64,000 bases of DNA from Gambelia wislizenii (GCA_030847615.1 JAUMIR010000002.1:194043809-194107808); one strand, 5' to 3'. Counted from the first letter of the stretch, positions 32,951 through 44,476 are shown. The notes: generated by a model from the letters alone, not told the origin. A program made the numbers and translations.

Positions 32951-33219
32951 TATTTGTTGTTGTTGCTGCTGCTGCTGCTGCTGCTGTTGTTCTGTGCCTT
33001 CAATCTATTTCTAACTTAGGCCAACACTAAGGCGAACTTACCATGGGGTTTTCTTGGAAGATTTGTTCAGAGAGGGTTTGCCAGTGCCTTCCTCTGAGGC
33101 TGTTAGAGTGTGACTTGCCCAAGGTCATCCAGTAGGTTTCCATGTCCAAATGGGGATTCAAACCCTGGTCTCTAAAATCATAGTCCAGTGTTCAAACCAC
33201 TACACCACCCTGGCTCTCA
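32951..33219 (-). mobile_element. tRNA-derived SINE with expanded (CTG)n/(TTG)n tail
   Basis: On the - strand: GGGTGGTGTAGTGGTTTGAA, GGACTATGATTTTAGAGACCA, GGGTTTGAATCC, GACCTTGGGCAAGTCACAC, CAAGAAAACCCCATGGTAAG, then a tail that reads CAACAACAGCAGCAGCAGC, i.e. the ACA tail has become a (CAG)n run at about 32,963-32,990. Confidence 0.87.
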
Positions 33220-33725
33220 GTGCATCTATAGAATGCAGTAATAATACAGTAGGTAAGAATATCAGGAGAGCCATGGTGAATCAGCCCAAAGGCCTGGCTG
33301 TAGTTCAACATTCTACCCCCACAGTAACCAACTATAAATGCCTGTCAAAAGTAGGGTTGCTAGACTGAAAACTGGAGATGGCTTTCAGTACCTTTAATGG
33401 TTTTGCAGAAGAGGAAATTTCAGCATGTGCTGCTTTTGATGGAACCAAGTAACAAGCAACAACTTCTGCAATTCTCTCTTCTACACAGCCATTACAAGTA
33501 CAGGAGTTGTCTCAAGTTTTCACTGTCAGACGCCATCAAGCAGGAAAGTAAAAGAACCCTCCAGTATTTCCAAAAATTCATAAGAATCTCCCAGTGTAGA
33601 AGCCTCTGGGACTAGTTTTATGATGCATGTAATCGTTAAAAATAGAGCGTAGTGGCTTAAGTGGTTCAGATGAACTAGAAAGAAGGGATACAATTATTTC
33701 AATTAAATAGGATGATGGTGCTTTG
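33220..33725. other. Intronic sequence with a probable LINE 3'-end trace
   Basis: 33,255-33,340 (GAGAGCCATGGTGAATCAGCCCAAAGGCCTGG..TTCAACATTCTAC..CACAGTAACCAACTA) resembles the terminal segment of CR1/L2-group LINEs. The rest is not recognised. Confidence 0.35.
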
Positions 33726-33867
33726 AGGAGGGGTGTAGAACATTTGGATTATAAGATATTGTTGGACTGCAACTCTTACCTGCCCCAGCCAGAATAGACA
33801 GTGGTGAGGGATGACGAGAGCTGGAGCTCAGTAACATCTGGAGGCCCACATGTTGCCCACTCCTCTG
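33726..33867. mobile_element. hAT-like palindromic MITE
   Basis: It starts GAGGGGTGTAGAACATTTGG and ends CATCTGGAGGCCCACATGTTGCCCACTCCTCTG. Inside, TTGGACTGCAACTCTTACC and GAGCTGGAGCTCAGTAACATC are the two halves of an imperfect palindrome around CCCCAGCCAGAATAGACAGTGG. Ends and internal motif match a common squamate non-autonomous DNA element; hAT assignment is tentative. Confidence 0.6.
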
Positions 33868-34902
33868 TTTTAAGGGATGGTGCAGGTGGAATCAACTCTG
33901 GACATTACCCAGAGGCTACTGTTCAGATAACCCCGTCTGTTGCCTTACTGTAGAAGTACACTATGTGTGGAAAACACGAGATATGTGCAGTTTCAGGAGG
34001 AAGCAATTCTATCAAGGAGTCCTCGGCATTTGGTTTGAAATAAGAAAATTGTAACATAATAAACAGCCGGCTGTACACGTGTTCTGTTCTGTGATGTTTT
34101 GCTCTTTTTAATGTACGTGATAACTTTTCTCTTTGCAGTAAAAGTGACTGTGCTCTACAAAGGAGTTGAGTTTCATCCATGACTGAGTGCAAAGTGTGAA
34201 ATTTTGCTTGACCAGTTTCCTAACATACAAAGTAATGTGGCTGCTAATCTAACATATTCAGCATGGTATGTGTGCTCAAACAACAACATAGCTCTTCTTA
34301 GTTTGTCTGTTCTTTTCCTTCTAAAATGACCCTTTCCATCCATCTCCATTCTTTCACCACAACTCAGAGATCGCTGTGAGGGGGAGGGAACTGAAGCCAT
34401 TTCAGTGAATGGAAACTGCAGCTAAGATTTTCAGGCAATGATGCAATTGTGCTGCATTGTCCCAGTGGCTTTCACACTCTTCTCCTGCAGTGGGAGCTAT
34501 GGGAGTGGCTCTGCTGTTATCAAGGAAATTAATGCATGGTTTCTGTATGTACAATGGAGCTGGATTTCAGGGAAATGCCATCTTTAGAGCCTGATATTAA
34601 GACATTTTTAAAAAGCCACTGTTTGTTGCACGTCCAGCACCAAAGCGTCTTTTTGAATCAAACGTTTGACAGCAATAGCTCTGAAGTCAGTATCTAGCTA
34701 AATAGGTGTTTGAAAATGAATACTCTTCTGTGCCTTCTAATAGTAACATTCATGCAATAACCTGAGTAGGCCTTCCTGTGTATGCATGCTGAGACCAAAT
34801 GTCATTGAACTCAGCCTAATCCTAAAGGTGCTTGGATAGATGTTTCTTTGGTTTATATTTTAATCTAGTGTACAAGAACTTATAAAGAGTTGAGGAAAGA
34901 TC
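33868..34902. other. Intronic sequence, no feature recognised
   Basis: Non-coding; short open frames lack motifs. No repeat termini seen. Confidence 0.4.
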
Positions 34903-35105
34903 AAGTGTGACCAAGTGTGGTGTAATTATCAGATCCCTGGACTTGTCCCCCGAGACCTAGGTTCAAATTTTTGTTCAGCCATAGGGCTTGCTGGGTGACT
35001 GGGCCAGTTATGCTATCTAGCTGGCCCAAAGAGCTATTGGGATGATCCACGGAGCACCTTAAGCTTCTTAGGAGGAGCGTGGGGGAGTGAATAAACAAAT
35101 GCAAC
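34903..35105 (+). mobile_element. tRNA-derived SINE with L2-type tail
   Basis: GTGTGGTGTAATTATCAGAT (degenerate A box), AGACCTAGGTTCAAATTTTTG (B box), CAGCCATAGGGCTTGCTGGGTGACTGGGCCAGTT, then GAGCACCTTAAGCTTCTTAGGAGGAGCG..AATAAACAAATGCAACAA, a tail of the L2 3'-end type. A different SINE family from the ACA-tailed one. Old and decayed. Confidence 0.65.
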
Positions 35106-35344
35106 AATTGAAATGCGTTAGAATTGGGAGTGGGGAGATAGTCTATCACTTTCCCATTGTGCACCAGCTTTTGTCACACCAAGCTTGGAGATGTCATCAG
35201 ATTGAATAAAAATCTTACAGCTGGTTTTCCTGTTGTTGTTTTTAAAAATCTGTTAATACAAAGAATAGGTCCAACACATTTATTGAAGTGGCTTTTGCTA
35301 TACATATTGCATCATGTTTATTCATGCTAAGGGTCCTTCACAGT

Positions 35345-35590
35345 GATGTATGTGTACATGCCTTGAAGTTGCCTGTCAACTTATGGCGACCATGAATTTC
35401 ATAGGACTTTCTTATGCAAGGAATTCTCAGAGGTGGTTTTGCCAGTTCCTTCCTCTGAAATGTAACTTACAGAACCAGGGATTTGTTGGCGGTCTTCTGT
35501 CCAAGTGCTAACCAGGGCTGACCCTACTTAGCCTCCAAGAACAGACAGAGCAGACAGGATCTGATGCCTTTAGCATATTGCTGATGCAAT
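35345..35590 (-). mobile_element. 5S rRNA-derived SINE (decayed)
   Basis: On the - strand the head reads GGAGGCTAAGTAGGGTCAGCCC, TGGTTAGCACTTGGACAGAAGACCGCC, matching the internal-promoter half of 5S rRNA. The body reads CCACCTCTGAGAATTCCTTG, TCCTATGAAATTCATGGTCGCCATAAGTTGACAGG. Head plus body match the + copy at 36,140, only about 0.6 kb away and inverted relative to it. Confidence 0.82.
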
Positions 35591-36139
35591 GAGACTTTAA
35601 CTCTATTTTACTATGTGATTATACTTTTCTCAGAAGGAAACCTTAAATTCTTTTGGACCTGTTGAAGTGCATGCTTAGTCCATTTAAAAATGCTCTAATA
35701 ATTTTTGTTTATAACACAACAAGATTGTTTTTCTTTTGTCTACTTTTGTTTTAACATTAATACCCTTCTAAGCATTGTAGTTCAGACCTCGTAAAACACA
35801 GATAACAAACTCTTGAATAAGCTGGTTTTAAAGTGGAATTAAAAGGATATCAGAAGTGATTTGACAAAATGTAACAATTTCAGTAGTTTTTATTTTATGA
35901 AAACAAGTTGTGGTGAGTCACATATCCAGGAATTAGGGGAAATGTCTGTCCTAAGTGCTAAAGCACCCCCCAGTGTTTGTTCTATGTGTTGTGTACTTTT
36001 GTACAAAGACTCCATTTAATTAAGTGTCTCTGGAGAAATCAAAATAAATTAGAATCCTGGACTTGTTACTATGTCTATAGGTAGGTCCTTCTGCTTGCTT
36101 TGCTATGAAGGAATAACAACACTCTGAAAGAGGCCTAAA

Positions 36140-36392
36140 TACCCTAAAGACACCAGATCCCATTTGCTCTTGGAAGCTAAGCAAGGTCAGCCCTTGTTAG
36201 TACTTGGATGGGAGACTGCCAATGAATACCAAGTGCTGTAGGCTATATTTCAGAGAAAGGAAGTAGCAAAGCCACCTCTTGAATATTCCTTGGCTAAGAA
36301 AATCCTATGAAATTCATGGAGTCGCCATAAGTCGACAGGTGACTTGAAGGCACGTATACACATGCACACACACACACACATACACACACTGT
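36140..36392 (+). mobile_element. 5S rRNA-derived SINE with (CA)n tail
   Basis: The head 36,146-36,243 (CTCTTGGAAGCTAAGCAAGG, TTAGTACTTGGATGGGAGAC, ATACCAAGTGCTGTAGGCT) follows vertebrate 5S rRNA from about nt 35 to the 3' end, including the A-box/C-box internal control region, so pol III transcription is plausible. The body is CCACCTCTTGAATATTCCTTGG..GTCGCCATAAGTCGACAGGTGACTTGAAGGCAC, then a CA microsatellite (about 36,356-36,390). SINE3-class arrangement; not a 5S gene because the 5' third is missing and the tail is foreign. Confidence 0.88.
36356..36392. repeat. (CA)n microsatellite
   Basis: An interrupted run of CA units, one TA interruption, at the 3' end of the 5S-SINE. Confidence 0.85.
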
Positions 36393-38387
36393 GAAGGACC
36401 TTTAGCATACAGACACACCCACAAACATAAATGACATTCCTTGTCAGCCCTTGCACATTTTGTCTTTGTCATGCGTAGCTGAATAGCATGGGCAAATGTG
36501 CAAGCATGTGTGTAGGTTTTTATTCGGAGACAATGCACATCATCTTCAGCATGAATCATGTAGCTGTTCCATGGTATATCTTGCAACATTTAATACTGTT
36601 GAAAAGGGGATCATATCTTTATTACAGTAGTAGGTATTTGCGGCATATATGGATGACCAGGGCTAATAATGCTGGTATGCTGTGTTGCACAATTATTTAG
36701 TACTATGTGCTTCCAGTGCAGAGGGAGGATCATATTAGGCTGCAGCCCTAACACACCTACTAGGCTTTACTATAGAGTGTGTTCCTTTGAACCTAGAGTG
36801 GATTTATTCTGAGTAAACATGTTTAGGATTATTCTGTAAATGGGATACTAGAAAGAGCTTTCTATAGCAGATGCTTGATAAACCTTTGTAATGCTCTGTC
36901 CATAAAACACACCTGATAGATAATTAGGCAAAAGATCTTGCATCAGCATCTTTGAAATGCTAATAGTGTCATGTTTCTAATGTCACCTTCAATATAGGGG
37001 CTGCATGAATTTGTCTTATAATGATTCTTTAAAAGACCATAACTGATAAACCAAACCAGGATTCCATAAGTGGAAATTTTCCAGTTCTTAGCTACATGTA
37101 TTATAATTGTAGCTGCTGAACATTCTCTAATTGACAGTAGTTTTCTGCCATATGGGACTCCACACAGATGCAGAAGCCACTCCTCTATGTGTTAGTCACA
37201 GAGTCAAATATTATGTATTTTACCACAAAATGGAAGAGTTTTGTTATTTGATGAACTCTTTCATTTTGTATTAAAACACATAATGGCCTAAATTCTCTTT
37301 TTAATTGTGATGAGAGTAGACCCACTGAATTCATTAAATGTACCTCCACGTGGACTCACAATTCAACAACTGATTGAATGAGTCTGTTGTAGTTGGGACT
37401 AACTAACAGGATGCCAGCCATTGTGTGCTACATCTTCATAGACTGTAATGTACAAGAAGAGCTTCAATGTCTATGCAGAGTCTCATTTAGGCCATTCTAG
37501 AACTGTGAAGGCCTTAGGTGGCAGCCTGCCTTGTCACAAAAGCTATTTTATTTCTATGTTTCTGGCAGTTTCTAGTTTTCTGATAGCCTGAAGGTCAGGC
37601 CTCATTGCCTGCACCTGCAGTATCACTTGTTTTGGTTTCCTCAGGGCCATAGTTGGGATAGTTTTTTCAATTAAGTTTACATGGGAATCTGCAAGTCTAC
37701 AAAGTGCTGAGAAGTTCTGGGCTTTAAACCCTGTGACTGGTCAGTTAGAACCATTCTGGTTGCCATGGCTTTTGATATAACAGCAACCTTCCTGTCTTTC
37801 TCTTTTGTCCCATACCTTATGTCACATTTGGCTTATTGTTTGGAATTCTTTTAAAAGCATTTTAAAATGCTTTTGTCCTGTAGTCCTGGATGTTGTCTTG
37901 TTGAAGTCACTCTGCTTAAAGTACACTTTTAGCTATAGATCTGTTATAATCTTTTTTGTGGGTACCAATTTCAGTCTTGATTCTGTGGGTGCTACTGTCC
38001 ATCCCAAGACAAAGCCAGCTGGTACTGAGTCAGTGCCATCTGTTTCAGTACCTTCATAGCATCTGCTGAGTGTTGTAAATCCAACCTTGTAACCAACATT
38101 TTTTTTATATAGTGCAGCTTCATTAGCAACAGCATTTTCAGTACCAGTAATTACTGTATATTAGTGTGACTGCCTTCCTCCACTGATCTAGTGAAACTAG
38201 GGTCGTCTGATTTGTCATCCACCTTGTATAGAGCATAATCATTCTTTTAAGGGTCTACATTTCTGGGTGCTAAAGACACTTTTTTCTCAGAATGATGATA
38301 TTACATTGAAAAGGGAAGTGGGTTGGCTATTGAGGGCTGATACTCTGGTTTCCCATGGACTAATTGTAGACCTGGAATTTAGCCATC
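36393..38387. other. Intronic sequence with one decayed dispersed-repeat trace
   Basis: 36,730-36,845 (CTGCAGCCCTAACACACCTACT..TATTCTGAGTAAACATGTTTAGGATTATTCTGTAA) follows an old dispersed motif frequent in squamates. The remainder, including an 84-codon frame at 37,805-38,059, shows nothing recognisable. Confidence 0.4.
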
Positions 38388-38607
38388 TACAGTTGTCCCT
38401 CTGTATCCACTGATTTAAGTATTCACGGCTTGACAATATTCTTAAAAAAAATAATAATCCAAAAAGCAAACCTTGATTTTTCCATCTTGTATAAGGGACA
38501 CCATTTTGCTGTGCCATTGCATATAATGGGACTTGAGTATTCACGGATTTTGGTCTCCATGGGGGGTCCTGGAACCAAGACCCAGCAAATATGAAGAGAC
38601 ACCTGTA
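38388..38607. mobile_element. Mariner-like MITE, copy 2
   Basis: TACAGTTGTCCCTCTGTATCC at the left and GAAGAGACACCTGTA at the right. Interior AAAAGCAAACCTTGATTTTTCC and CCATTGCATATAATGGGACTTGAG are shared with the copy at 12,233-12,473 in the same orientation. Confidence 0.85.
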
Positions 38608-38942
38608 CTTTAAAGTTCAATTTTTTACATATTATCTCAGCTTCCTCACTGCCACCAAGGTGTTATGATTAGAATTATCTTCATACACACAGGAGAAAAA
38701 AAATGTAATGTTTTCCCTCCTGCTTTGAAAATTATCAGCTCTTTGGGAAACACTTTTTTGAAATCCCTCCAAGTTGTTTTTTAAATTGTTTTATATGTAT
38801 ATAGTTTTATCTAGTTTAACATACTGTTTCATAATTGCTGTATTGTATGTATGATTTGCTATGAGGCATATGTACACATACATGTTTTTGTAATTCTTTT
38901 GTCTGTGTGTTGCCTACATTAGGTACGTGTACACACACACAC

Positions 38943-39195
38943 ATGTATCCATGGAATCAATATCTACTGTTTCAGTTATCCATGGCTGAAAAATACGGAC
39001 AAATACCATTGTACTGAAAAATGCCTAGAAAGGTTCCTCTCTAGGAATCGCTATGTCCTCCAGCACAACTCTATGGTACGCTTGTGCCAGAAGTCCTTTA
39101 TTTTAACAGGGTTTGCTATTATCCATGGTTTTGTTTATAAATGGTAAGTCCAGGAATGTATCCTCTGTGGATATGGTGGGGGGGGGGCAACCTGA
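38943..39195. mobile_element. Mariner/pogo-like MITE, decayed copy
   Basis: CTGTTTCAGTTATCCATGGCTG, then TGCCTAGAAAGGTTCCTCTC, then CTATTATCCATGGTTTTG and ATCCTCTGTGGATATGGTGGGG follow the design of 9424-9649. The TIRs are eroded and a G8 tract lies at about 39,180. Confidence 0.55.
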
Positions 39196-39362
39196 ATTGT
39201 TCCTCTTCCCTTGACAGCCCCTGAAGAAGGCCATGCATATATTTCCTCCTCAAAATATGTTGAGATAATTTGAGAAATAACATAATCTTTTACACATTCC
39301 AAGAATCTGTTTTTACATTGACTTCATACAGTAAAGCCGTGAATACTAGATATTAAACCTCT
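39196..39362. other. Intronic sequence, no feature recognised
   Basis: Short non-coding stretch between the decayed MITE and the fold-back repeat. Confidence 0.4.
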
Positions 39363-39490
39363 TTGTTGTTAATTGCTGTTAAGTTTGCTTTGACTGATGG
39401 CAACCCTATGAATGAGCAGGGCTGTTAATAACAAGGTGGCTCATTCATAGGCTCACCATAGGTCATTGACTTGACAGCAGTTAACAATAA
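39363..39490. repeat. Fold-back repeat made of RTE/SINE tail sequence
   Basis: The arms, 39,363-39,417 and 39,439-39,490, are reverse complements with a handful of mismatches (GTTAATTGCTGTTAAGT against ACTTGACAGCAGTTAAC; CCTATGAATGAGC against GCTCATTCATAGG) around a 21-nt loop. Each arm resembles the 3' end shared by RTE LINEs and their SINEs (TTGTTGTTA..GCTGTCAAGT..GACT.ATGGCGACCCTATGAAT). Confidence 0.8.
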
Positions 39491-40597
39491 TGTGAATGAG
39501 AGACTTCAAAGACACCATCTACTGGTTCCTATTGTGGACTTCATTTTCTATGAGGTCCAGCCCGATTTAACTGCACTGGTGTCTATTTCCATGTTACTGG
39601 CTTTGCTTCACATTGCCAAGCAGTCTCTGCAAAAACCATCTTCTATACTTGTACATTGTGTAAAATAGACAATTTATGCTAAGTGCAAGAAGAGGAGTGT
39701 TCTTTTCTGTTCCAACAATCTAGCTCCACTTGAATTGCTGTGGAGTTTTCACTACCTAAATATAGGCAGAAACATCATGCTCTCCCATAGACCCAAAGGA
39801 CAAGACACTCAGTGCAATGGGACACAGGTTTTATTCTATACTAGTCCTGGCATTGTGCACCTCAATCTATCAAGTATGCATGGCAATGTACTAACATTTT
39901 CTTCGGGTTGCACATTTCTTTCAGCATTTGCCTGTTGATCATTTTAAATTGGCCTTATGCTTCTAAAGCCATGACAAGCATATAGTACTGTTCTGGCATT
40001 CATGGCTGAAGTCTGTAGGGCTGAACAAGAAGTATAATGCAGAATAGAAGATCTGCTCTTTGATAAGAAGGGACTTTTTTGTTGCAAGACAGATGACATG
40101 CTGAACCATGTTAAAAAAGATCCTCCATGTCTTAGCTGCAGCTAGGAAGCTGGCCACATGATTACCGTACCAGTTCAAATAACATACAGTTACTTGGTGC
40201 CTTTTAACTTGAGGAATTTGTTCTTTAGATTGTGGTATGGCTTGTGTCCTTTTATCTCCCAAACCCTGATCTTGTTTCCAGGCATATCTGGCTGCTGTCT
40301 CAGCTTTCAGTATTTTGATAGCTGGAACTGTGGTTTGGTAGTATCCGTCAGTTAAGGGTCTGAAAGGTCTTCACAGTTCGTTGGTATCCTCCTGTCTCCA
40401 CCTCCTTCAAGTCATTTTCACATAGTTCATGTCTAAGCCATTGAAGTTTTGGGCTTTATTTGCCTCCAGCTTCTGACTATGAAGATTGCCTTTTCTGAGG
40501 GGAAACACATTACAATAGATCACAATAGATCTTAGAACTATTAAATTTCCAAAATTAAGCAGAAAGATCCACAGCAAGACTATTTTCACCAAGGTTA
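39491..40597. other. Intronic sequence, no feature recognised
   Basis: Non-coding; open frames on both strands lack motifs. No repeat ends identified. Confidence 0.4.
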
Positions 40598-41235
40598 TTA
40601 CTGTTGTTTATTGTCATCAACTTATGGTGACCCTGTGAATGAGAGGTTCTAAGACACTATGTCATCAGCAGCTCTGGTCAGGTCCTACAAACTCAAGGGG
40701 CTTCCTTGATTGAGTCGGTTCACCTGTTTTGTGGTCTTCCTCTTTTCCTGCTGCCCTCCATTTTACCATGCATTGTCATCTCTTCTAATGATTCATGTCA
40801 TCGCGGGATTATGGCCAAAGTATGATAGCCTTAATTTGACCATTTTGGCTTCTAGGCAGAGTTCGAGCTTGATTTGTTTTAGGCCCATTATTGGTCGTTT
40901 TGGCAGCCTTTGGTATCCATAGAGGTCTCCTGAAGCAACACAATTCAAATGAGTTAATTTTCTTTCTGTCAGCTTTCTTTTCTGTCCAGTTTTTATAGCC
41001 ATGCATGTAAATCAGGAACACTATGGCATGGACAATCCTGACCTTGATATTAAATGGTATATCTTTATACTTGAGGATTGCTAGCTCTTTCATAGCTGCC
41101 CTTTTTGAGGGCACCTTTCCCCCACTTCCTTTACTTTGCTGTGTCCATAAAGATTTTGAGTGAGCCAGTCTTGTTTGGGGAATAAGATAGTTTAATGCAT
41201 CTCTCATCATTCAGCCTGTTTGGTTCAATGAATGC
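40598..41235 (-). mobile_element. RTE/BovB-like LINE, 3' fragment
   Basis: The minus strand 41,210-40,809 reads LAILKYKDIPFNIKVRIVHA, IYMHGYKNWTEKKADRKKIN, SFELCCFRRPLWIPKAAKTT, then QARTLPRSQNGQIKAIILWP. This is the RTE/BovB C-terminal signature (Y-G-x-E-x-W-T-x-K-K-A-x-R-x-x-I-x-x-F-E-L-x-C-x-R-R-x-L-x-x-P). 40,598-40,680 is its 3' end, TTGTTTATTGTCATCAACTTATGGTGACCC, the type of tail shared with SINEs in the window. 5'-truncated, with disabling changes. Confidence 0.8.
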
Positions 41236-41418
41236 TACTCTATTTTTAAAAAAAAACAAAAAAAACCAACCAAACTCTCAATTTATCACTGAACCCATTT
41301 GGAGAAAGAGAAACCCAGTGTTCCAGCCCTTGGATGTTAGTCTTGTTAAGAATCCAGTGGGTGAATTTCTAATGGATAACAGTGCCACCTAGTGCTAGTG
41401 TTGCTATACTAACAATTT

Positions 41419-41850
41419 AAATTCCCCAGAATAGTCCCCAAAATAGTACTCTACGGTGAACTCGCCACAGGTCAGTGTAAGAGGGGCGCTCCAAAAAAGT
41501 GATACAAGGACTCCCTGAAACAACATCTCAGGCTCAGCCAAATTGATCACCAACAATGGTCCGCCCTGGCCTCACATCGGGAGGCATGGAGACGCACTGT
41601 CCACAATGCTGCAGCCTTATTTGAGAACTCACACCGAACAAGCTTTGAAGAGAAACGACAACGCAGAAAGAATCACAACCCGGAAATATCACCCAAGGAG
41701 ACCTTCTGCTGTGCTTTCTGCAACCGGACTTGTTTATCTCAGATTGGCCTTTTTAGTCATCAGCACACTTGCAGAAAGTGCGGGATGAGTCCTTCCTGAA
41801 TCTTCATTTGCGAAAAAAAGCCAGAAAGAGAGAGAAATTCCCCAGAATAG
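41419..41850 (+). mobile_element. LINE 3' fragment (RT C-terminus with zinc finger), with 16-bp target-site duplication
   Basis: A perfect 16-bp direct repeat AAATTCCCCAGAATAG flanks it (41,419-41,434 and 41,835-41,850). The insert reads in mixed frames KRGAPKKRYKDSLKQHLRLS, DHQQWSALASHREAWRRTVH, NAAALFEN, then CAFCNRTCLSQIGLFSHQHT, a C2H2 zinc finger with C-x2-C and H-x-H spacing, then a stop and a GAGAGA tail. This fits the C-terminus of a non-LTR retrotransposon ORF2. The clade is not certain. Confidence 0.8.
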
Positions 41851-42920
41851 AAAGCTTGTATGTGAATCAATCAGCTGAGAGGGATATACTGCTTTAAAGC
41901 AAGAGCCACTAGTTATTCATATTAGAATATTCTTGTTTGCTTATTCTAGGGGTTAGGGCTACCAATGCAGCATTTTATGTCCTCTTGTGAAAAAGCTATT
42001 ATGCAGACAGACTAGGTAAGATAAAACTTGATTGATTTTGTTCAAATGACTTAATTTGAACAGAACAGAAAATAAATAAAGATCACTTTTACAGTTGTCT
42101 TCATAAGTCATAATGTGTAGCAATTGCCTTTTGAAACGTTATGAAGCAAATAATACTGCCAGGTATATTTTGTGCTTACAGTACTTTCAACGGTATATGA
42201 AGACTTGGGTGACTTTCAATTTCCAGTCCCCATGTTCAGATTCTTAGGAGCTGGTTTTCATTGACCTCATGTCAGATACAAGTTATTTGAAACAAATATG
42301 ATCATGAACAACAGATCAGCTTGTGATACTCCAGTGTAACAAGCATCTGGCCAATGCAGATCCATATATGAAAACTAAAAAGTAGACAGATAGGGTTTAA
42401 AGGAAGAGGGAGCCATGCAATGGTGGTAAAGCACACCAGAGTCTTTATAGTTATTTCATATGCAGCATACCTTCTTGAGGCTCTTATTTTAGAACAGTAC
42501 AGATCTTGCTCAATGGTTATTGCTTACCTTATTTTTACTCTTGTAATTGTTTCCATGACAACTTTGAAATGTGGCATCTGTTAAAAAAAATATTTCTGAA
42601 TAAGCATTTTTTTAAAATTATAATTGTGAAGAGAGGAAATAACTTAGTGAGCCTGGGTCTTGTTTCAGCAAAAACATTAATGCTTTTTTCTGAAACACAT
42701 TACTGTATGTGAGCACATGTAGACGTCCTTTCCCATTGACCAGAACTATGTCATCCCTCTAGTGTTCCAGCTTAATGGATTGGGGTTAGGGGTGACAGCT
42801 AGGTGGAAACACTCATGCTAAATCCCATGAAATGTTAGCATGAGCCCACTTAAGAACCTATCTGATAACAATAGGAAAGAAACAGCACATCTCCATTTAT
42901 TTATTTATTTGAAATACTTT
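41851..42920. other. Intronic sequence, no feature recognised
   Basis: AT-rich, non-coding. No repeat termini seen. Confidence 0.4.
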
Positions 42921-43060
42921 ACCGTTGTTGTGTGTCTTCAAGTCATTTCTGACTTATGGCGTCCCTAAGGCAAACCTGTCATAGGGTTTTCTTGGCAAGA
43001 TACTTCCATCCTGCTTTATTGTCTGGGAGGCTGTCAGAGCAGCTTACAGAAGAATTTTAA
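42921..43060 (-). mobile_element. tRNA-SINE 3' fragment fused to L2-type tail
   Basis: 42,921-43,000 reads on the - strand CTTGCCAAGAAAACCCTATGAC, GCCATAAGTCAGAAATGACTTGAAGACACACAACAAC, the 3' half of the ACA-tailed SINE. The next 60 bp (CTGCTTTATTGTCTGGGAGGCTGTCAGAGCAGCTTACAG) resemble the tail of the SINE at 62.4 kb. Mosaic of two repeats. Confidence 0.6.
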
Positions 43061-44476
43061 AACAAATCATACTGAAATCTAAGACAGACAGACACATGGC
43101 AACGCAAGTATTAATGTGCTGTGTTGGTACAATAACCCCATTCCAAAGAAACTGACAGTGCTTCAGTGCTGGAGTAGGACACTTATACTTCATCAAGGTC
43201 AGAAAATAAACCATACTACAGGAAGTGTTAATTTATTTTATTTTTATCTTATTTCAGTTCACTTTCACTCTCCCTTGTGTTTTCTGGATCTGGCTGTAAG
43301 GGTGGAACACACTTGATTCTGTACACACAAACATTCTCTTGGACATGGGGCATTTGCATGCTCCACCATAAATTGAGATTCAGACTGAGATCAGCAAATA
43401 ATCCACTACTCACAAAATAGCCTTTTTTTAATGTTAGCACATGAAAGTTAAATATAGATTTTGATTATCCTTGGGTTAGAAGATACTTTTGTCAGTGAAC
43501 ACCTAGTTGTGCATTTCTCTCCTTTCTTAATGCTAGTATATTCTGAGATACATAATGTTGGAAGTGTGATGTGTGTGTTTTTTTTTAAAAAAAAAACAGG
43601 CAGCTGATTATCTCTGCAGTGCCAAGAAGACTTGAGAATGCTGCTGAGTGCAATAAGATAGCTGTGTTTTTTTTCTCTCATGCTAAACAATACCCTCTTT
43701 CTGTTGTTGTGGTTGTTGGACAAACTAAGAAAATATTGCAGACAAGCATTGCTCTGCCAAGGTGAGAATGGAGCCTTTTTAAGTATAGATTTTTAGTGAA
43801 GTGAAAAGGAGATACACAAGAATGTTGGGAGAGAGGCAACCAAATCTGTCTGTCTAAGACAAAAGCATGGCTTTCGTGGATAGAAATGGACAATATGCCA
43901 GGAATGATCAGGTTCATGAAGTGTGAGCATTTTTACCTTTTAGAACTATAATTTCAGATTTCTACAGATATTCATCAGAGCTTGTTGATATGAAGCATAG
44001 CACATCAGTTATTGATTTTCATGAAGAGCAGGGAGGGGGGGAACGGGTAGTTTAAAACTTCTTTTCATACTGTCACAGCACTGATATGACAATACTAGGA
44101 AGCTTAGATAAATGACTTGAACTGCAAGTAAGTGGCATCTGTAGATGTTCTGTGTTCTTGGATCTCTGTTTTATTGGTTTGACAGATCATTATTATTTAA
44201 ACCACCTGTCTCTCAGAATTTTGTATGTCCTGGAGTGCCTTGGCTCATTTTTACTTTAGATCTGGCATGCTAGAATACAGTGATGGCATTGTTCCAGAAA
44301 CCTGTGAGCACAATCTTTGCATATCTAATCAAGCATGTTCACATTCATGTGCAGGAGTCCCTGAATCTTTTTCCTTCACCTGCTCACCTCATACTAAAGG
44401 TTGCAGACAACCCCTCCCATTTCAGTATCCCTGACAATTGCTGCTAGTTCTGTGATTCACAATCCTTGGTGGTCTG

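Noticed and set aside
36146..36243. Candidate 5S rRNA gene
   Set aside because: Lacks the 5' third of 5S rRNA, has many substitutions and continues into a SINE body and (CA)n tail; a second inverted copy shows it is a SINE.
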